This document shows positions 25,168-33,581 of a stretch of 64,000 nucleotides of DNA, piece by piece. Both the position numbers and the translations under genes were made by a program. The notes under the pieces were generated by a model that was not told the DNA's origin, made no database searches, and was given only the letters and a program-made list of their open reading frames with translations. Source of the DNA: Streptomyces calvus (GTDB lineage: Bacteria; Actinomycetota; Actinomycetes; Streptomycetales; Streptomycetaceae); assembly GCF_006782915.1 (NCBI RefSeq), contig NZ_VCNP01000042.1:122803-186802 (forward strand). The letters are read 5' to 3'. The stretch's first letter is position 1, and each line of letters starts with the position of its first letter.

Positions 25168-25773
25168 ATGGCCATCACCGACGACCTGCGCAAGACCTTC
25201 AGCGACCCGACCCTGCTCTACTTCGCCGCCGGCACCGCCGACCTCGCGCTGCAGCAGGCCAAGAAGGTCCCGGCCCTGGTGGAGCAGCTGCGCGCCGAGG
25301 CCCCGGCCCGTATCGAGGCCGTGCGCAACACCGACCCCAAGGCCGTGCAGGAGCGGGCGACCACCCGGGTGCGGGAGACGCAGGAGACCCTCCAGACGAA
25401 GGTCGGCGAGCTCCTCGGCACGCTCGACACCGACCTGAAGAAGCTCGGTGAGACCGCCCAGGACCTCGCGCTGCGCGGGGTGGGTGTCGCCGCCGAGTAC
25501 GCGGTCAAGGCCCGGGAGACCTACGAGAAGGTCGCCGAGCACGGCGAGCAGGCCGTGCGGACCTGGCGCGGCGACGCCGCCGAGGGCATCGAGGACATCG
25601 CCGTCGCCGTCGAGCCGCCCGCCGTGCCGAAGCCCGCCTCCGAGCCGGTCGAGACCGCCGACGGCAAGCAGGCCGACGGCAAGCCCGCCGCGGAGGGCAG
25701 GCCGGCCCCCGCCAAGAAGGCCCCGGCTCGCAAGGCCACCACCCAGAAGAAGACGACCCCGCCCGCCAAGTAG
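25168..25773 (+). CDS. Heparin-binding haemagglutinin-like protein
   Basis: A 201-residue protein resembling mycobacterial HbhA in length, composition and gene context. A long amphipathic, probably coiled-coil region (about 20-150) is followed by a Lys/Ala/Pro-rich tail ('KKAPARKATTQKKTTPPAK'), like the C-terminal heparin-binding repeats of HbhA. No signal peptide is present, as in HbhA. In Streptomyces a role in envelope or lipid-domain organisation is more likely than adhesion; this is inference. Confidence 0.72.
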   Translation: MAITDDLRKTFSDPTLLYFAAGTADLALQQAKKVPALVEQLRAEAPARIEAVRNTDPKAVQERATTRVRETQETLQTKVGELLGTLDTDLKKLGETAQDLALRGVGVAAEYAVKARETYEKVAEHGEQAVRTWRGDAAEGIEDIAVAVEPPAVPKPASEPVETADGKQADGKPAAEGRPAPAKKAPARKATTQKKTTPPAK

Positions 25774-25902
25774 GCGCCGGCGGCACGGCGGGCCGGGCAC
25801 TTACGCGGTGCCCGGCCCGTTGACCGGATAGCCGGACGGTGTATGCGGGTACGGTGACGGCGTTGGACGGACGAGCCGATACAGGTGGTGGACGTTGTGC
25901 TG

Positions 25903-26235
25903 ATGCAGGGCTTCAACAGTTTTATGTCGCTGCTGAACCTAGCTCTCGTCGTGTTCAGCGGGTTCGCGCTGATCGACGCCGCCACGCGCCGTGAGGACGC
26001 CTACCGGGCGGCAGACAAGCAGACCAAGCCCTTCTGGCTGATCATCCTCGGCATCGCCTTCGTGGTGGCCCTGATCTTCGAAATCTTGTCGTTCCTGCCG
26101 ATCATCGGCCTGATCGCCACCATCGTGTACATGGTCGACGTGCGTCCTGCGCTGCGCGGTCTGCCCGGCGGCGGCCGCGCCCGCCGGGGCTCCAGCAGCG
26201 ACGGCCCCTACGGGCCCTGGAACGGCGGCCGGTAG
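25903..26235 (+). CDS. DUF2516-family membrane protein (Rv0476-like)
   Basis: A protein of about 110 residues with two or three hydrophobic segments ('FMSLLNLALVVFSGFALIDAA' and 'PFWLIILGIAFVVALIFEILSFLPIIGLIATIVYMV') and a Gly/Arg-rich cytoplasmic tail. It is small, of unknown function, and conserved beside hbhA-like genes in actinobacteria. In-frame GTG codons at 25885, 25888 and 25897 are alternatives; the AGGTGGTGGA just upstream favours 25897 or 25903. Confidence 0.72.
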   Translation: MQGFNSFMSLLNLALVVFSGFALIDAATRREDAYRAADKQTKPFWLIILGIAFVVALIFEILSFLPIIGLIATIVYMVDVRPALRGLPGGGRARRGSSSDGPYGPWNGGR

Positions 26236-26314
26236 GACGGCGGCGGCTGGAGGACAGCTGCGGCTGGAGGACCGCTGTAGGACGGCTCGCGACGGCACCG
26301 GCTCGACGGCAGCC

Positions 26315-26388
26315 GTGAGACGGCGGCGTACCGCGCGGGTCACGGCTGGTCGGCAGGGGTGAGACGGCGGCGTACCGCGCGGGTCACG
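26315..26388. repeat. 30-nt direct repeat at the PP2C gene stop codon
   Basis: GTGAGACGGCGGCGTACCGC and the bases that follow, through GGGTCACG, occur at 26315 and again at 26359. The second copy includes the stop codon of the minus-strand phosphatase gene. Shorter GGCTGGAGGAC repeats lie to the left (about 26244-26280). Confidence 0.65.
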
Positions 26389-27790
26389 CCGTCCGGACGC
26401 GGTCCAGCAGCAGGACCGCCACGTCGTCCGTCAGTTCGCCGCCGTTGAGGTGGCGGACCTCGTTGACGGCGGTCCGCAGCAGTTCCTCCCCGCGCAGCCC
26501 CTCGTCGAGCTGGCGCCGGATCATGCCGACCATGCCGTCCTGACCGAGCCGCTCACCGGTGTCGCCGACGCGGCCCTCGATCAGGCCGTCGGTGTAGAGC
26601 ATCAGGCTCCACTCGGCTCCCAGCTCCACCTGCATCCGCGGCCAGCGGGCGCCCGGCAGCAGTCCGAGCGCCGGGCCGTTGTTGTCGTACGGCAGCAGCC
26701 GGGCCGGCAGGCCCGGGCGGGCGAGCAGCGGCGACGGGTGGCCGGCCAGGCACAGGCCCGCACGGCGGCCGTCCGGTGCGATGTCCACCGTGCACAGGGT
26801 GGCGAAGATCTCGTCGTCCGCCCGCTCGTGCTCCAGCACCTGCTGCAACGTGCTGAGCAGCTGGTCCCCGCACAGCCCGGCCAGGGTCAGCGCGCGCCAG
26901 GCGATGCGCAGTTCCACGCCGAGCGCGGCCTCGTCGGGGCCGTGCCCGCAGACGTCGCCGATCATGGCGTGCACGGTGCCGTCCGGGGTGCGGACGACGT
27001 CGTAGAAGTCGCCGCCGAGCAGGGCACGCGAGCGGCCGGGCCGGTAGCGGGCGGCGAAGCGCAGCGAGGAGCCCTCCAGCAGCGGCGTCGGCAGCAGGCC
27101 GCGCTCCAGACGGCGGTTCTCCTGGGCGCGCAGGCGCCCCTCGGCGAGCCGGCGCTCGGCCGACTCCGACCGCTTGCGCTCCACCGCGTAGCGGATCGCC
27201 CGGCCCAGCAGCCGGCCGTCCAGCTCGTCGCGGACGAGGTAGTCCTGGGCGCCCACCCGGACCGCCTCCGCGCCGCGCTCGGTGTCGTCGGCGCCGGTCA
27301 GGGCGAGGACGGCGTGCCGGGGCGCGAGCTCCAGGACGTGCTTGAGCACGGCGAGCTCGTCGGCGTCGCCGTCACGGCCCGGAGCGGGCAGGGCGAGGTC
27401 CAGCAGGATGCAGTGGACGTCGTCGGTCAGCAGCCGCTCGGCCTCGGTGAGGTTGCGGGCGGTGCGGACGCGGATCGGCTTGCCGGACTGGTCCAGCAGG
27501 TCCGGCACGATGGGCGAGCCGCCCGGGTCGTTCTCGATCAGCAGCAGCGTGAGGTTGGTCGGTGTGGCCGTCCCGGCGCGCTCCGGCGTGGTGCCGGTCC
27601 GGTCCGGTGACGTGCCGGAGCGGTCCGTGGCGTTGCCGGACGGGTCCGTCGTGTGCGGGTCCGTCGCGTGCGGGACCGCCGTCCGGGCCTCCGAGGAGTC
27701 CTGGGCGGGGCCGCCGTCGAGTGAAGCGGCCGGCGCCTGACCACCTTCCGCGGCCGGGATCGCTCTCTGCCGCGGTACGGGTACGGGCAT
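26384..27790 (-). CDS. Receiver-domain PP2C (SpoIIE/RsbU-type) phosphatase
   Basis: A 468-residue two-domain protein. A disordered N-terminus with SG/RT repeats (about 1-75) leads into a CheY-like receiver ('LTLLLIENDPGGSP', 'CILLDLALP' with the phospho-acceptor Asp, 'LALTGADD'). A short coiled helix follows, then a PP2C-type phosphatase ('ALLGGDFYDVV', 'MIGDVCGHGPDEAALG', 'LYTDGLIEGR', 'TDDVAVLLL') with its metal-binding Asp residues. Such proteins dephosphorylate anti-sigma-factor antagonists. No anti-sigma or antagonist gene is adjacent. The ATG at 27790 is preceded by GGAAGGAA. Confidence 0.85.
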   Translation of the reverse strand: MPVPVPRQRAIPAAEGGQAPAASLDGGPAQDSSEARTAVPHATDPHTTDPSGNATDRSGTSPDRTGTTPERAGTATPTNLTLLLIENDPGGSPIVPDLLDQSGKPIRVRTARNLTEAERLLTDDVHCILLDLALPAPGRDGDADELAVLKHVLELAPRHAVLALTGADDTERGAEAVRVGAQDYLVRDELDGRLLGRAIRYAVERKRSESAERRLAEGRLRAQENRRLERGLLPTPLLEGSSLRFAARYRPGRSRALLGGDFYDVVRTPDGTVHAMIGDVCGHGPDEAALGVELRIAWRALTLAGLCGDQLLSTLQQVLEHERADDEIFATLCTVDIAPDGRRAGLCLAGHPSPLLARPGLPARLLPYDNNGPALGLLPGARWPRMQVELGAEWSLMLYTDGLIEGRVGDTGERLGQDGMVGMIRRQLDEGLRGEELLRTAVNEVRHLNGGELTDDVAVLLLDRVRTA

Positions 27791-28156
27791 TGTTCCGGGT
27801 TCCTTCCCTCCCCCCGAGGGCACGGGCGGGGTCGGGGTCCGTTCCGACGGACCTCGGGCTCTCGGCCCTTTCCCGAGCCCACGCCGTCCGCGTGAGCAGG
27901 GGACGCCCCTTCGAACGGGGACCATAGCGGTTGACGGCGCCGCAACGGAATGGTGTGAACCACGTCGCTGCGCCATCCGCCGCTGTCATATGCCGCGATT
28001 GCTACCGCAGTTGGACAGGCGGGCGATGTCGCAGGGATGACGAACGTCACGCCATGGGCGGTTTGTCCGCATGATCCACGTGCGCTGCGTCACGTGGCCC
28101 AGGTCACCGGGCCGTTGGGTGAGGCGACGGCGCTCCCCGTCGGCCCGGTTCCCGTC
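27791..28156. other. Intergenic region upstream of the PP2C gene
   Basis: No gene is supported. Together with the 16-nt repeats to 28303 it forms a 513-nt gap between two leftward genes. The AT-richer part around 27940-28080 is the likely promoter region, but no clear -10/-35 pair was seen. Confidence 0.4.
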
Positions 28157-28316
28157 GGGTCGGCTTGTATCCGGCTCGGTTCGCATCAGGCTCGGTTGCG
28201 GTCCGGCTCGGTTCCGGTCCGGGTCAGTACGTATCCGGCTCGGTTGGGGTCCGGCTCAGTTGGGGTCCGGCTCAGTTCAGGTCCGGCTTGGTTCCAGTCC
28301 GGCTCAGTTCGTGTCC
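28157..28316. repeat. 16-nt tandem repeat at the NlpC/P60 gene 3' end
   Basis: Ten units of 16 nt, consensus GGCTCGGTTNNGGTCC, run without a break; the nine from 28173 keep exact register. The gene's stop (TCA at 28304-28306 on this strand) lies inside the unit at 28301, so the array begins in the last codons. Confidence 0.85.
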
Positions 28317-29392
28317 GGGTCCGGTCGTACGACCCCGAGGATCGGCATCGACCCGGCGCCCGCGAGCGTCACGTTCCGCCCCGGGCGCGGCGCGTGCACC
28401 ATGACACCGTCCCCCACGTACATCCCGACGTGGCTGGCGTCGTCGAAGTAGATGATGAGGTCGCCGGGCCGCATGTCCCTGATGTCGACGCGCTCCAGCT
28501 GCTTCCACTGCGCCTGCGACGTGCGCGGGATGCCCTGTCCGGCGGACAGCCAGGCCTGCGAGGTCAGTCCGGAGCAGTCGTACGTCCTTGGGCCCTCGGC
28601 GCCCCACTGGTACGGCTTGCCGATCTGCGCGGTGGCGTAGGCGACGGCCTCCTTGCCCTGCTTCGTCGCCTTTCCGCTGATCTCGTCCAGGATGCCGGAG
28701 CTCAGCCAGGCGCTCTGCGCCCGGTCGGCGGCCTGCTGCTGCAGCCGGGCCAGCCGCTCCTTCTCCTCATCCTCCAGCTGCGACTCGAGCTTCTCGGCGG
28801 CCTCGATCCGCTTCTCGATCCGCTGCTGCGCCTTGGCCTTGGCCTTGCGTCCGGCCTGCAGTTTCTTCAACTGGGCGTCGGCATCGCGGGCGTACTGCTC
28901 CAGGTCCTGCTGGGTGCGGGTCAGCTCCCCGAGCAGGCCGTTCGTGGCGTGCTGGCCCTGGCGCACCCGGTCGGCGCCGTCGAGGAAGTCCTGCGGGTCG
29001 TCGCTCAGCATCAGATGGGCCTCGGGCGGCAGCCCGCCACCGCGGTACTGCGCGGCCGCCGCCGCGCCCGCGCGGGCCCTCAACTCGTCCAGCCGCTCCT
29101 GGCCCTTGGCGATCTTCCGGGTCAGCTTGGCCACCTGGGCGGACTGCAGCCGCGCCTTCTCGTCGGCGGCGTTGTACGCGTCGGTCGCCACGGCTGCCGC
29201 GCGGTACAGCTCGTCGAGCTTCTCGCGTACGGCTTCGAGGTCCTTGTCGGCCGGAACGCTCACTCCCGGACTCGGGCTCGGGGCCGGCGGGGGAGCGGGT
29301 GCCGCGAACGCCGTGCCGGGCACCGCCAGTACGGTGACCGCACAGACCACGGTCACGGCTGCCGTGACCAGCCCGCGCTTGCCCTTCCCCAT
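28304..29392 (-). CDS. Secreted NlpC/P60 peptidoglycan endopeptidase
   Basis: A 362-residue secreted cell-wall hydrolase. The signal peptide (about 1-30) ends 'GTAFAA'. A long coiled coil (about 50-235) precedes the NlpC/P60 domain (about 245-362). The catalytic Cys273 is in 'YDCSGLTSQAW', His321 in 'ASHVGMYVG', and His333 in 'MVHAPRPG'. Such RipA-like enzymes cut gamma-D-Glu-mDAP bonds and the coiled coil restrains them. No riboswitch was recognised in the leader. The 16-nt repeat begins at the stop codon. Confidence 0.88.
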   Translation of the reverse strand: MGKGKRGLVTAAVTVVCAVTVLAVPGTAFAAPAPPPAPSPSPGVSVPADKDLEAVREKLDELYRAAAVATDAYNAADEKARLQSAQVAKLTRKIAKGQERLDELRARAGAAAAAQYRGGGLPPEAHLMLSDDPQDFLDGADRVRQGQHATNGLLGELTRTQQDLEQYARDADAQLKKLQAGRKAKAKAQQRIEKRIEAAEKLESQLEDEEKERLARLQQQAADRAQSAWLSSGILDEISGKATKQGKEAVAYATAQIGKPYQWGAEGPRTYDCSGLTSQAWLSAGQGIPRTSQAQWKQLERVDIRDMRPGDLIIYFDDASHVGMYVGDGVMVHAPRPGRNVTLAGAGSMPILGVVRPDPDTN

Positions 29393-30010
29393 GACTGCAC
29401 CCCCACCTGGTTAACCGCCAGTAACTTTGCGTCGCCCGGGGGATGCTGCCATGTCGGCGCGCGAAACGACAGAGGGAGTCCGTCCCGGCCCGTCCCTCCC
29501 GGTCACTTCCCGCCGTTCCCGTCCCTTACGCCCCTCCCGGCACGACATCGTCCCGCCCGTGTGACGAACGACATGCGGGGATCGTTCCCGCAACCGGGGC
29601 CACACCGGCACCACATCGGCACCACTCCGGCGCCCCGAAGTCGCGTCGGCCCCGGCCCCGGCCCTGTTGGTCGGCAGGCCGCGCCTGGTCCAGCGGCTAC
29701 CCGGCCGGCAGGCCGTGCTCGGTCCCGAACTCCCGCCGTCCCGGCCACCTCGGCCGGCAGGCCGCACCGGTCCAGCGGTCAACCGGTCGTCAGGCGCGCG
29801 CAGCCCGAACTCACGCCGGTCCCGGCCACCTTGAACTCACGCCGGTCCCGGCCACCTTGAACTCACGCCGATACCGGCCACCTTGGCCGACGCACCGCGC
29901 CGTGCCCGAAGCCCCGGCCGCCCCGGCCGCCTCGGCCGAAGAACCGTTGAAGAACCGCCGAAGAGCCGCCGAGAAACCGGAGTCGCACCGGCCCTGGACT
30001 CACGCCGGTG
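29393..30010. other. 618-nt GC-rich repetitive intergenic region
   Basis: No gene is supported. CGGCAGGCCG- and CCGGCACCAC-type short repeats fill 29580-29800, the 26-nt array is at 29806-29883, and GAACCG-rich sequence follows. The left end should contain the NlpC/P60 promoter. Confidence 0.5.
29806..29883. repeat. 26-nt tandem repeat, three copies
   Basis: CGAACTCACGCCGGTCCCGG plus CCACCT recurs at 29806, 29832 and 29858 with exact 26-nt spacing. The end of the adjacent methyltransferase gene reads ACTCACGCCGGTGTCAC over its stop codon, so the unit appears derived from there. Confidence 0.75.
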
Positions 30011-30919
30011 TCACCCCCGCGGCGCCAACGCCTCCCAGCGCACCGTGACTTCGCCCTGCCGCCACCGGTTCGGCCCGTCCGTCACCGGCCAGTCGGCCGT
30101 GAGGTCGCGCACCGTCCGGATCCAGCGCTGCCGGGCGCCGTACGAGGCGTACGGTGCGGCGGCGGCCCAGGCGCGGTCGAAGTCGCGCAGGAAGGCATGC
30201 ACCGGCTCACCGGGCACATTGCGGTGGATCAGCGCCTTCGGCAGGCGTTCGGCGAGGTCGGAGGGCCGCTCCAGCGAGCCCAGCCGGGTCGCGAAGCTGA
30301 CCGTGCGCGGCCCTTCCGGCCCGAGCGCCACCCACACGTGCCGGCGTCCGATCTCGTCGCAGGTGCCCTCGACGAGCAGTCCGCCGCGCGAGCCGGTCTC
30401 CGGGTCGGCCGGGGCGAGGCGCGCGCACAGTCGCCGCCAGACGGCGGCGACCTCCGTCTCGTCGTACTGGCGCAGCACGTTCGCCGCGCGGATGAGCAGT
30501 GGCCGGCCGGGCAGCGGGATCTCGAAGCCGCCGTGCCGGAAGGCCAGCCCCTCGCGTTCGTACGGCCGGGCCGCGGCGACCCGGGCCGGTTCGATCTCGA
30601 CGCCCGTGACGCGGGTGCGCGGCGCGGTGCTGCGCAGCCGGTGCAGCAGTTCGACCGCCGTCCAGGGCGCCGCGCCGTACCCCAGGTCGACGGCGAGGGG
30701 GTCCGCAGCACGGCGGAGTTCCGCGCCGTGCGTGGCCGCGATCCAGCGGTCCATGCGGCGCAGCCGGTTGGGGTTGGTGGTGCCGCGCGTCACCGTGCCC
30801 ACGACGGCGGCCCCTCCGCCGGAGCGCGTCCGGGAGTGCCGAGGGTGCCCGGGGTGCCCGGGGTGTCCGGAGGGCCCGGGCTGCCCGGGGCGGGCGGTGG
30901 AGGCGGCGCGGACGGTCAT
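30011..30919 (-). CDS. Class I SAM-dependent methyltransferase-like protein
   Basis: A 302-residue protein. After a GHPGHP-type low-complexity stretch (about 13-30), a Rossmann SAM-binding region is seen: 'PLAVDLGYGAAPWTAVELLHRL' and 'VTGVEIEPARVAAARPY', with the acidic residue that binds the SAM ribose. The C-terminal half is Arg/Trp-rich and unassigned. The ATG at 30919 follows a leaderless TACCCT; the frame could extend to 31102 but would cross the mshA control region. It is divergent from mshA. Substrate unknown. Confidence 0.7.
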   Translation of the reverse strand: MTVRAASTARPGQPGPSGHPGHPGHPRHSRTRSGGGAAVVGTVTRGTTNPNRLRRMDRWIAATHGAELRRAADPLAVDLGYGAAPWTAVELLHRLRSTAPRTRVTGVEIEPARVAAARPYEREGLAFRHGGFEIPLPGRPLLIRAANVLRQYDETEVAAVWRRLCARLAPADPETGSRGGLLVEGTCDEIGRRHVWVALGPEGPRTVSFATRLGSLERPSDLAERLPKALIHRNVPGEPVHAFLRDFDRAWAAAAPYASYGARQRWIRTVRDLTADWPVTDGPNRWRQGEVTVRWEALAPRG

Positions 30920-30926
30920 ACGGACG

Positions 30927-30932
30927 AGGGTA
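30927..30932 (-). promoter_or_regulatory. Leaderless -10 of the methyltransferase gene
   Basis: TACCCT on the minus strand ends 7 nt before the ATG at 30919. Confidence 0.45.
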
Positions 30933-31050
30933 AGGGGGTACCCGCGCGGGGTGGCGTCGAGAGCACCGTGCGCACCACGCACCCCGCTCTCGAACGGTTG
31001 AGCGACCCTCGGTAATGATTCTGCAAAAACCCGAACCGGAGACGCGGTCC

Positions 31051-31078
31051 GGAAATGGGAACGCCTCCGTCCGGTGTT
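31051..31078 (+). promoter_or_regulatory. Candidate SigR-type promoter of mshA
   Basis: GGAAAT followed by 19 nt and GTT resembles the GGAAT-N18/19-GTT consensus of the thiol-stress sigma factor SigR, known to drive mshA in S. coelicolor. The match is imperfect, and a GGGAAC at 31057 is too close to the GTT. Confidence 0.4.
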
Positions 31079-31142
31079 GAGGTCCCCGAGGGCGCCCCGC
31101 ACACCCTCCGACCGTCATGTCCGCAGCGAGGAGGAACGCCAC

Positions 31143-32480
31143 GTGAGCCAGTACATCGCGAGGCTCGGGCGGCGGTCTCCCGCCGTGCCGCCGCGCCTGC
31201 GGATGCACCGCAGGCCCCGCCGGGTGGCGATGCTCTCCGTGCACACCTCCCCGCTCCACCAGCCGGGCACCGGCGACGCGGGCGGCATGAACGTCTACAT
31301 CGTGGAGCTGGCGCAGCGCCTCGCCGCGATCAACATCGAGGTCGAGATCTTCACGCGCGCGACCTCCGCCTCCCTCCCGCCCACGGTCGACCTCGCTCCG
31401 GGCGTCCTCGTCCGGCACGTCGACGCGGGCCCCTACGAGGGCCTCGCCAAGGAGGACCTGCCGGCCCAGCTGTGCGCCTTCACGCACGGGGTGATGCAGG
31501 CCTGGGCCGGCCACCGCCCGGGCCACTACGACCTGGTCCACTCCCACTACTGGCTCTCCGGCCACGTCGGCTGGCTCGCCGCCCAGCGCTGGGGCGTGCC
31601 GCTGGTGCACGCCATGCACACCATGGCCAAGGTCAAGAACGCCAACCTCGCCGACGGCGACACCCCCGAGCCCGCCGCGCGCGTCATCGGCGAGACGCAG
31701 ATCGTCGCCGCCGCCGACCGGCTGATCGCCAACACCGCCGAGGAGGCGGACGAACTCGTCCGGCACTACGACGCCGACCCCGGCAAGGTCGCCGTCGTGC
31801 ACCCCGGTGTGAACCTGTCCCGCTTCCGTCCGGCCGACGGCCGGGCCGCCGCGCGGGCCCGCCTCGGCCTGCCCCGGGACGCCCTGATCCCGCTCTTCGC
31901 GGGCCGCATCCAGCCCCTGAAGGCCCCCGACATCCTGCTGCGCGCGGTGGCCGTGCTGCTCGACGAGCGTCCGGAGCTGCGTTCCCGCATCTGCGTGCCG
32001 GTGGTCGGCGGTCCCAGCGGCAGCGGCCTCGCCAAGCCGGAAGGGCTGCAGAAGCTCGCCGCGCGGCTCGGCATCGCGGACGTCGTACGGTTCCGGCCGC
32101 CCGTCGGGCAGGAGCAGCTCGCGGACTGGTTCCGTGCTGCGTCGGTGCTCGTGATGCCGTCCTACAGCGAGTCGTTCGGCCTGGTCGCCATAGAGGCCCA
32201 GGCGGCCGGCACTCCGGTGCTCGCGGCGGCGGTCGGCGGCCTGCCGGTGGCCGTGCGGGACGGGCACACCGGTTTCCTCGTGCAGGGCCACGACCCGGCG
32301 GCGTACGCGCGGGTGCTGCGTGACTTCGCCGACCATCCGCACCTGGCCGACCGCATGGGCGAGGCGGCCGCCCGGCACGCCCAGTCCTTCGGCTGGGGCA
32401 CCGCGGCCGCGGCCACCGCCGACGTGTACACGGCCGCGACCCACGCGCACCGCCGTCACGTACGCTCGCACCATGGCTGA
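31143..32480 (+). CDS. mshA: MshA, mycothiol glycosyltransferase
   Basis: UDP-GlcNAc:1L-myo-inositol-1-phosphate alpha-N-acetylglucosaminyltransferase, the first step of mycothiol biosynthesis. The 445-residue GT-B enzyme shows 'SVHTSPLHQPGTGDAGGMNVYI' (about 36-57, acceptor and nucleotide loop), 'FAGRIQPLKAPDILLRA' and the E-x7-E motif 'ESFGLVAIEA' in the donor site. GTG 31143 is chosen because GAGGAGGAA lies 8 nt upstream. The YbjN gene overlaps its 3' end by 8 nt, as in the Rv0486-Rv0487 pair. Thiol-stress regulation by SigR is likely. Confidence 0.93.
   Translation: MSQYIARLGRRSPAVPPRLRMHRRPRRVAMLSVHTSPLHQPGTGDAGGMNVYIVELAQRLAAINIEVEIFTRATSASLPPTVDLAPGVLVRHVDAGPYEGLAKEDLPAQLCAFTHGVMQAWAGHRPGHYDLVHSHYWLSGHVGWLAAQRWGVPLVHAMHTMAKVKNANLADGDTPEPAARVIGETQIVAAADRLIANTAEEADELVRHYDADPGKVAVVHPGVNLSRFRPADGRAAARARLGLPRDALIPLFAGRIQPLKAPDILLRAVAVLLDERPELRSRICVPVVGGPSGSGLAKPEGLQKLAARLGIADVVRFRPPVGQEQLADWFRAASVLVMPSYSESFGLVAIEAQAAGTPVLAAAVGGLPVAVRDGHTGFLVQGHDPAAYARVLRDFADHPHLADRMGEAAARHAQSFGWGTAAAATADVYTAATHAHRRHVRSHHG
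32461..32466 (+). promoter_or_regulatory. Internal leaderless -10 for the YbjN gene
   Basis: TACGCT, inside the end of mshA, ends 6 nt before ATG 32473; the downstream gene may have its own leaderless transcript. Confidence 0.45.
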
Positions 32481-33021
32481 CAAGGCAGCGGACGCAGCGG
32501 ACCCGGGGCAGCGGGCGGCACGCGTCATCGAGGACGTGCTGAAGGACGCCGAGCTGGAGTGGGAGAGCACCGCGCCCGGCAGTTACGTCGTGAAGCTCCC
32601 CGGCACCCGCAAGCTGTCCACGACGGTGTCGCTGATCGCCGGCCGGCACACGCTCAGCCTCAACGCCTTCGTCATCCGCCACCCCGACGAGAACGAGGCG
32701 GCCGTCCACCGCTGGCTGCTGGAGCGCAACCTGAAGCTGTTCGGGGTGAGTTACGCCGTCGACCCGCTCGGCGACATCTACGTCACCGGCCGGCTGCCGC
32801 TGTCGGCCGTCACCGCCGAGGAGGTCGACCGGCTCCTCGGGCAGGTCCTGGAGGCCGCCGACGGCAGCTTCAACACCCTCCTGGAACTCGGTTTCGCCTC
32901 CGCGATCCGCAAGGAGTACGCGTGGCGGGTCTCGCGCGGCGAACCGACCCGCAACCTGGACGCGTTCGCGCACCTGCTGGCCCGCCCGTCGGAGCAGGCG
33001 GAGGACCCGGCGCGCGACTGA
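32473..33021 (+). CDS. YbjN-domain protein (Rv0487-like)
   Basis: A 182-residue cytoplasmic protein with the YbjN/type III chaperone-like fold ('LEWESTAPGSYVVKLPGTRKLSTTVSLI', 'YVTGRLPLSAVTAEEVDRLLGQVL'). The family is linked to stress and motility phenotypes without a defined activity. It overlaps mshA by 8 nt and keeps the conserved actinobacterial order mshA-ybjN-gpm, although gpmA is here displaced about 18 kb downstream. Confidence 0.8.
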   Translation: MADKAADAADPGQRAARVIEDVLKDAELEWESTAPGSYVVKLPGTRKLSTTVSLIAGRHTLSLNAFVIRHPDENEAAVHRWLLERNLKLFGVSYAVDPLGDIYVTGRLPLSAVTAEEVDRLLGQVLEAADGSFNTLLELGFASAIRKEYAWRVSRGEPTRNLDAFAHLLARPSEQAEDPARD

Positions 33022-33034
33022 CGCGCCGGCCGGC

Positions 33035-33550
33035 TCACACCGCCCCGGCCCTCTCCGCCTGCAGCCGCGCCGCCTTCTGCGGCAGCTGCCGCAGGATGAC
33101 GACCAGCAGCGCGAACGACGCGCCCACGCCGACGGTCACCAGGGCGGCGCCGAGCGCGCCGACGACGTCCATGCCGTCGTCGGGGGAGGGGATCTCCGTG
33201 ACGGCCAGGTGGCCGCCGACGGCCAGGTGTCCGCCGACGACCAGCGCCAGCACCGTCTCCACCACCAGGGCCCCGATCACGGTGTCGACCCACCACAAGG
33301 CCCGCGGCGTGAAGATCGCGTCCCGCTCGGCCAGGGTGAGCAGCCGCCACACGGCGACCAGCGCCACCTGCACGCAGCCGACACCGGCGATCGCCGCCGT
33401 CCCGTACGGCACCTGGAGCGGGGCGTAGGGCGGGAAGGCGTCGACCTCGCCGGCCGCCGTCGCCGGGACGACCACGATCTGGGCGAAGAGGCCGAGGACG
33501 AACGCTGCGACGATGCCGGCGCGGAGCACGGTGACGAGAACCCGAGACAT
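33035..33550 (-). CDS. DUF2975-family membrane protein
   Basis: A 171-residue protein with four predicted helices, matching the DUF2975 family. Members are usually followed by a tiny XRE regulator; none is seen here, and the neighbour is an AraC gene. A repeat, GGHLAVGGHLAV, lies in the third loop, encoded by a short direct duplication. A palindrome directly upstream probably controls it. Confidence 0.7.
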   Translation of the reverse strand: MSRVLVTVLRAGIVAAFVLGLFAQIVVVPATAAGEVDAFPPYAPLQVPYGTAAIAGVGCVQVALVAVWRLLTLAERDAIFTPRALWWVDTVIGALVVETVLALVVGGHLAVGGHLAVTEIPSPDDGMDVVGALGAALVTVGVGASFALLVVILRQLPQKAARLQAERAGAV

Positions 33551-33560
33551 ATATCGAGTA

Positions 33561-33578
33561 TCGATCGCTTTCGATCGA
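33561..33578. promoter_or_regulatory. AT-rich palindrome upstream of the DUF2975 gene
   Basis: TCGATCG-CTTT-CGATCGA is a perfect 7-bp inverted repeat, 10 nt upstream of the start codon and 3 nt from the AraC gene stop codon. It is a likely operator, or a transcription-end hairpin for the AraC gene. Confidence 0.5.
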
Positions 33579-33581
33579 ATA

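Noticed and set aside
28157..28316. The 16-nt array considered as iterons of a replication origin
   Set aside because: It begins in a coding stop codon, with no Rep gene or AT-rich unwinding region next to it, and resembles the other stop-codon repeats.
29393..29450. Possible c-di-AMP (ydaO-type) riboswitch in the NlpC/P60 leader
   Set aside because: Cell-wall hydrolase genes in Streptomyces can have one, but none of the conserved riboswitch blocks could be recognised here.
28037..29860. 607-codon plus-strand open frame over the NlpC/P60 gene
   Set aside because: It is an antisense shadow extended by the 16-nt repeats; no domain, and the minus-strand gene has a signal peptide and a complete catalytic site.
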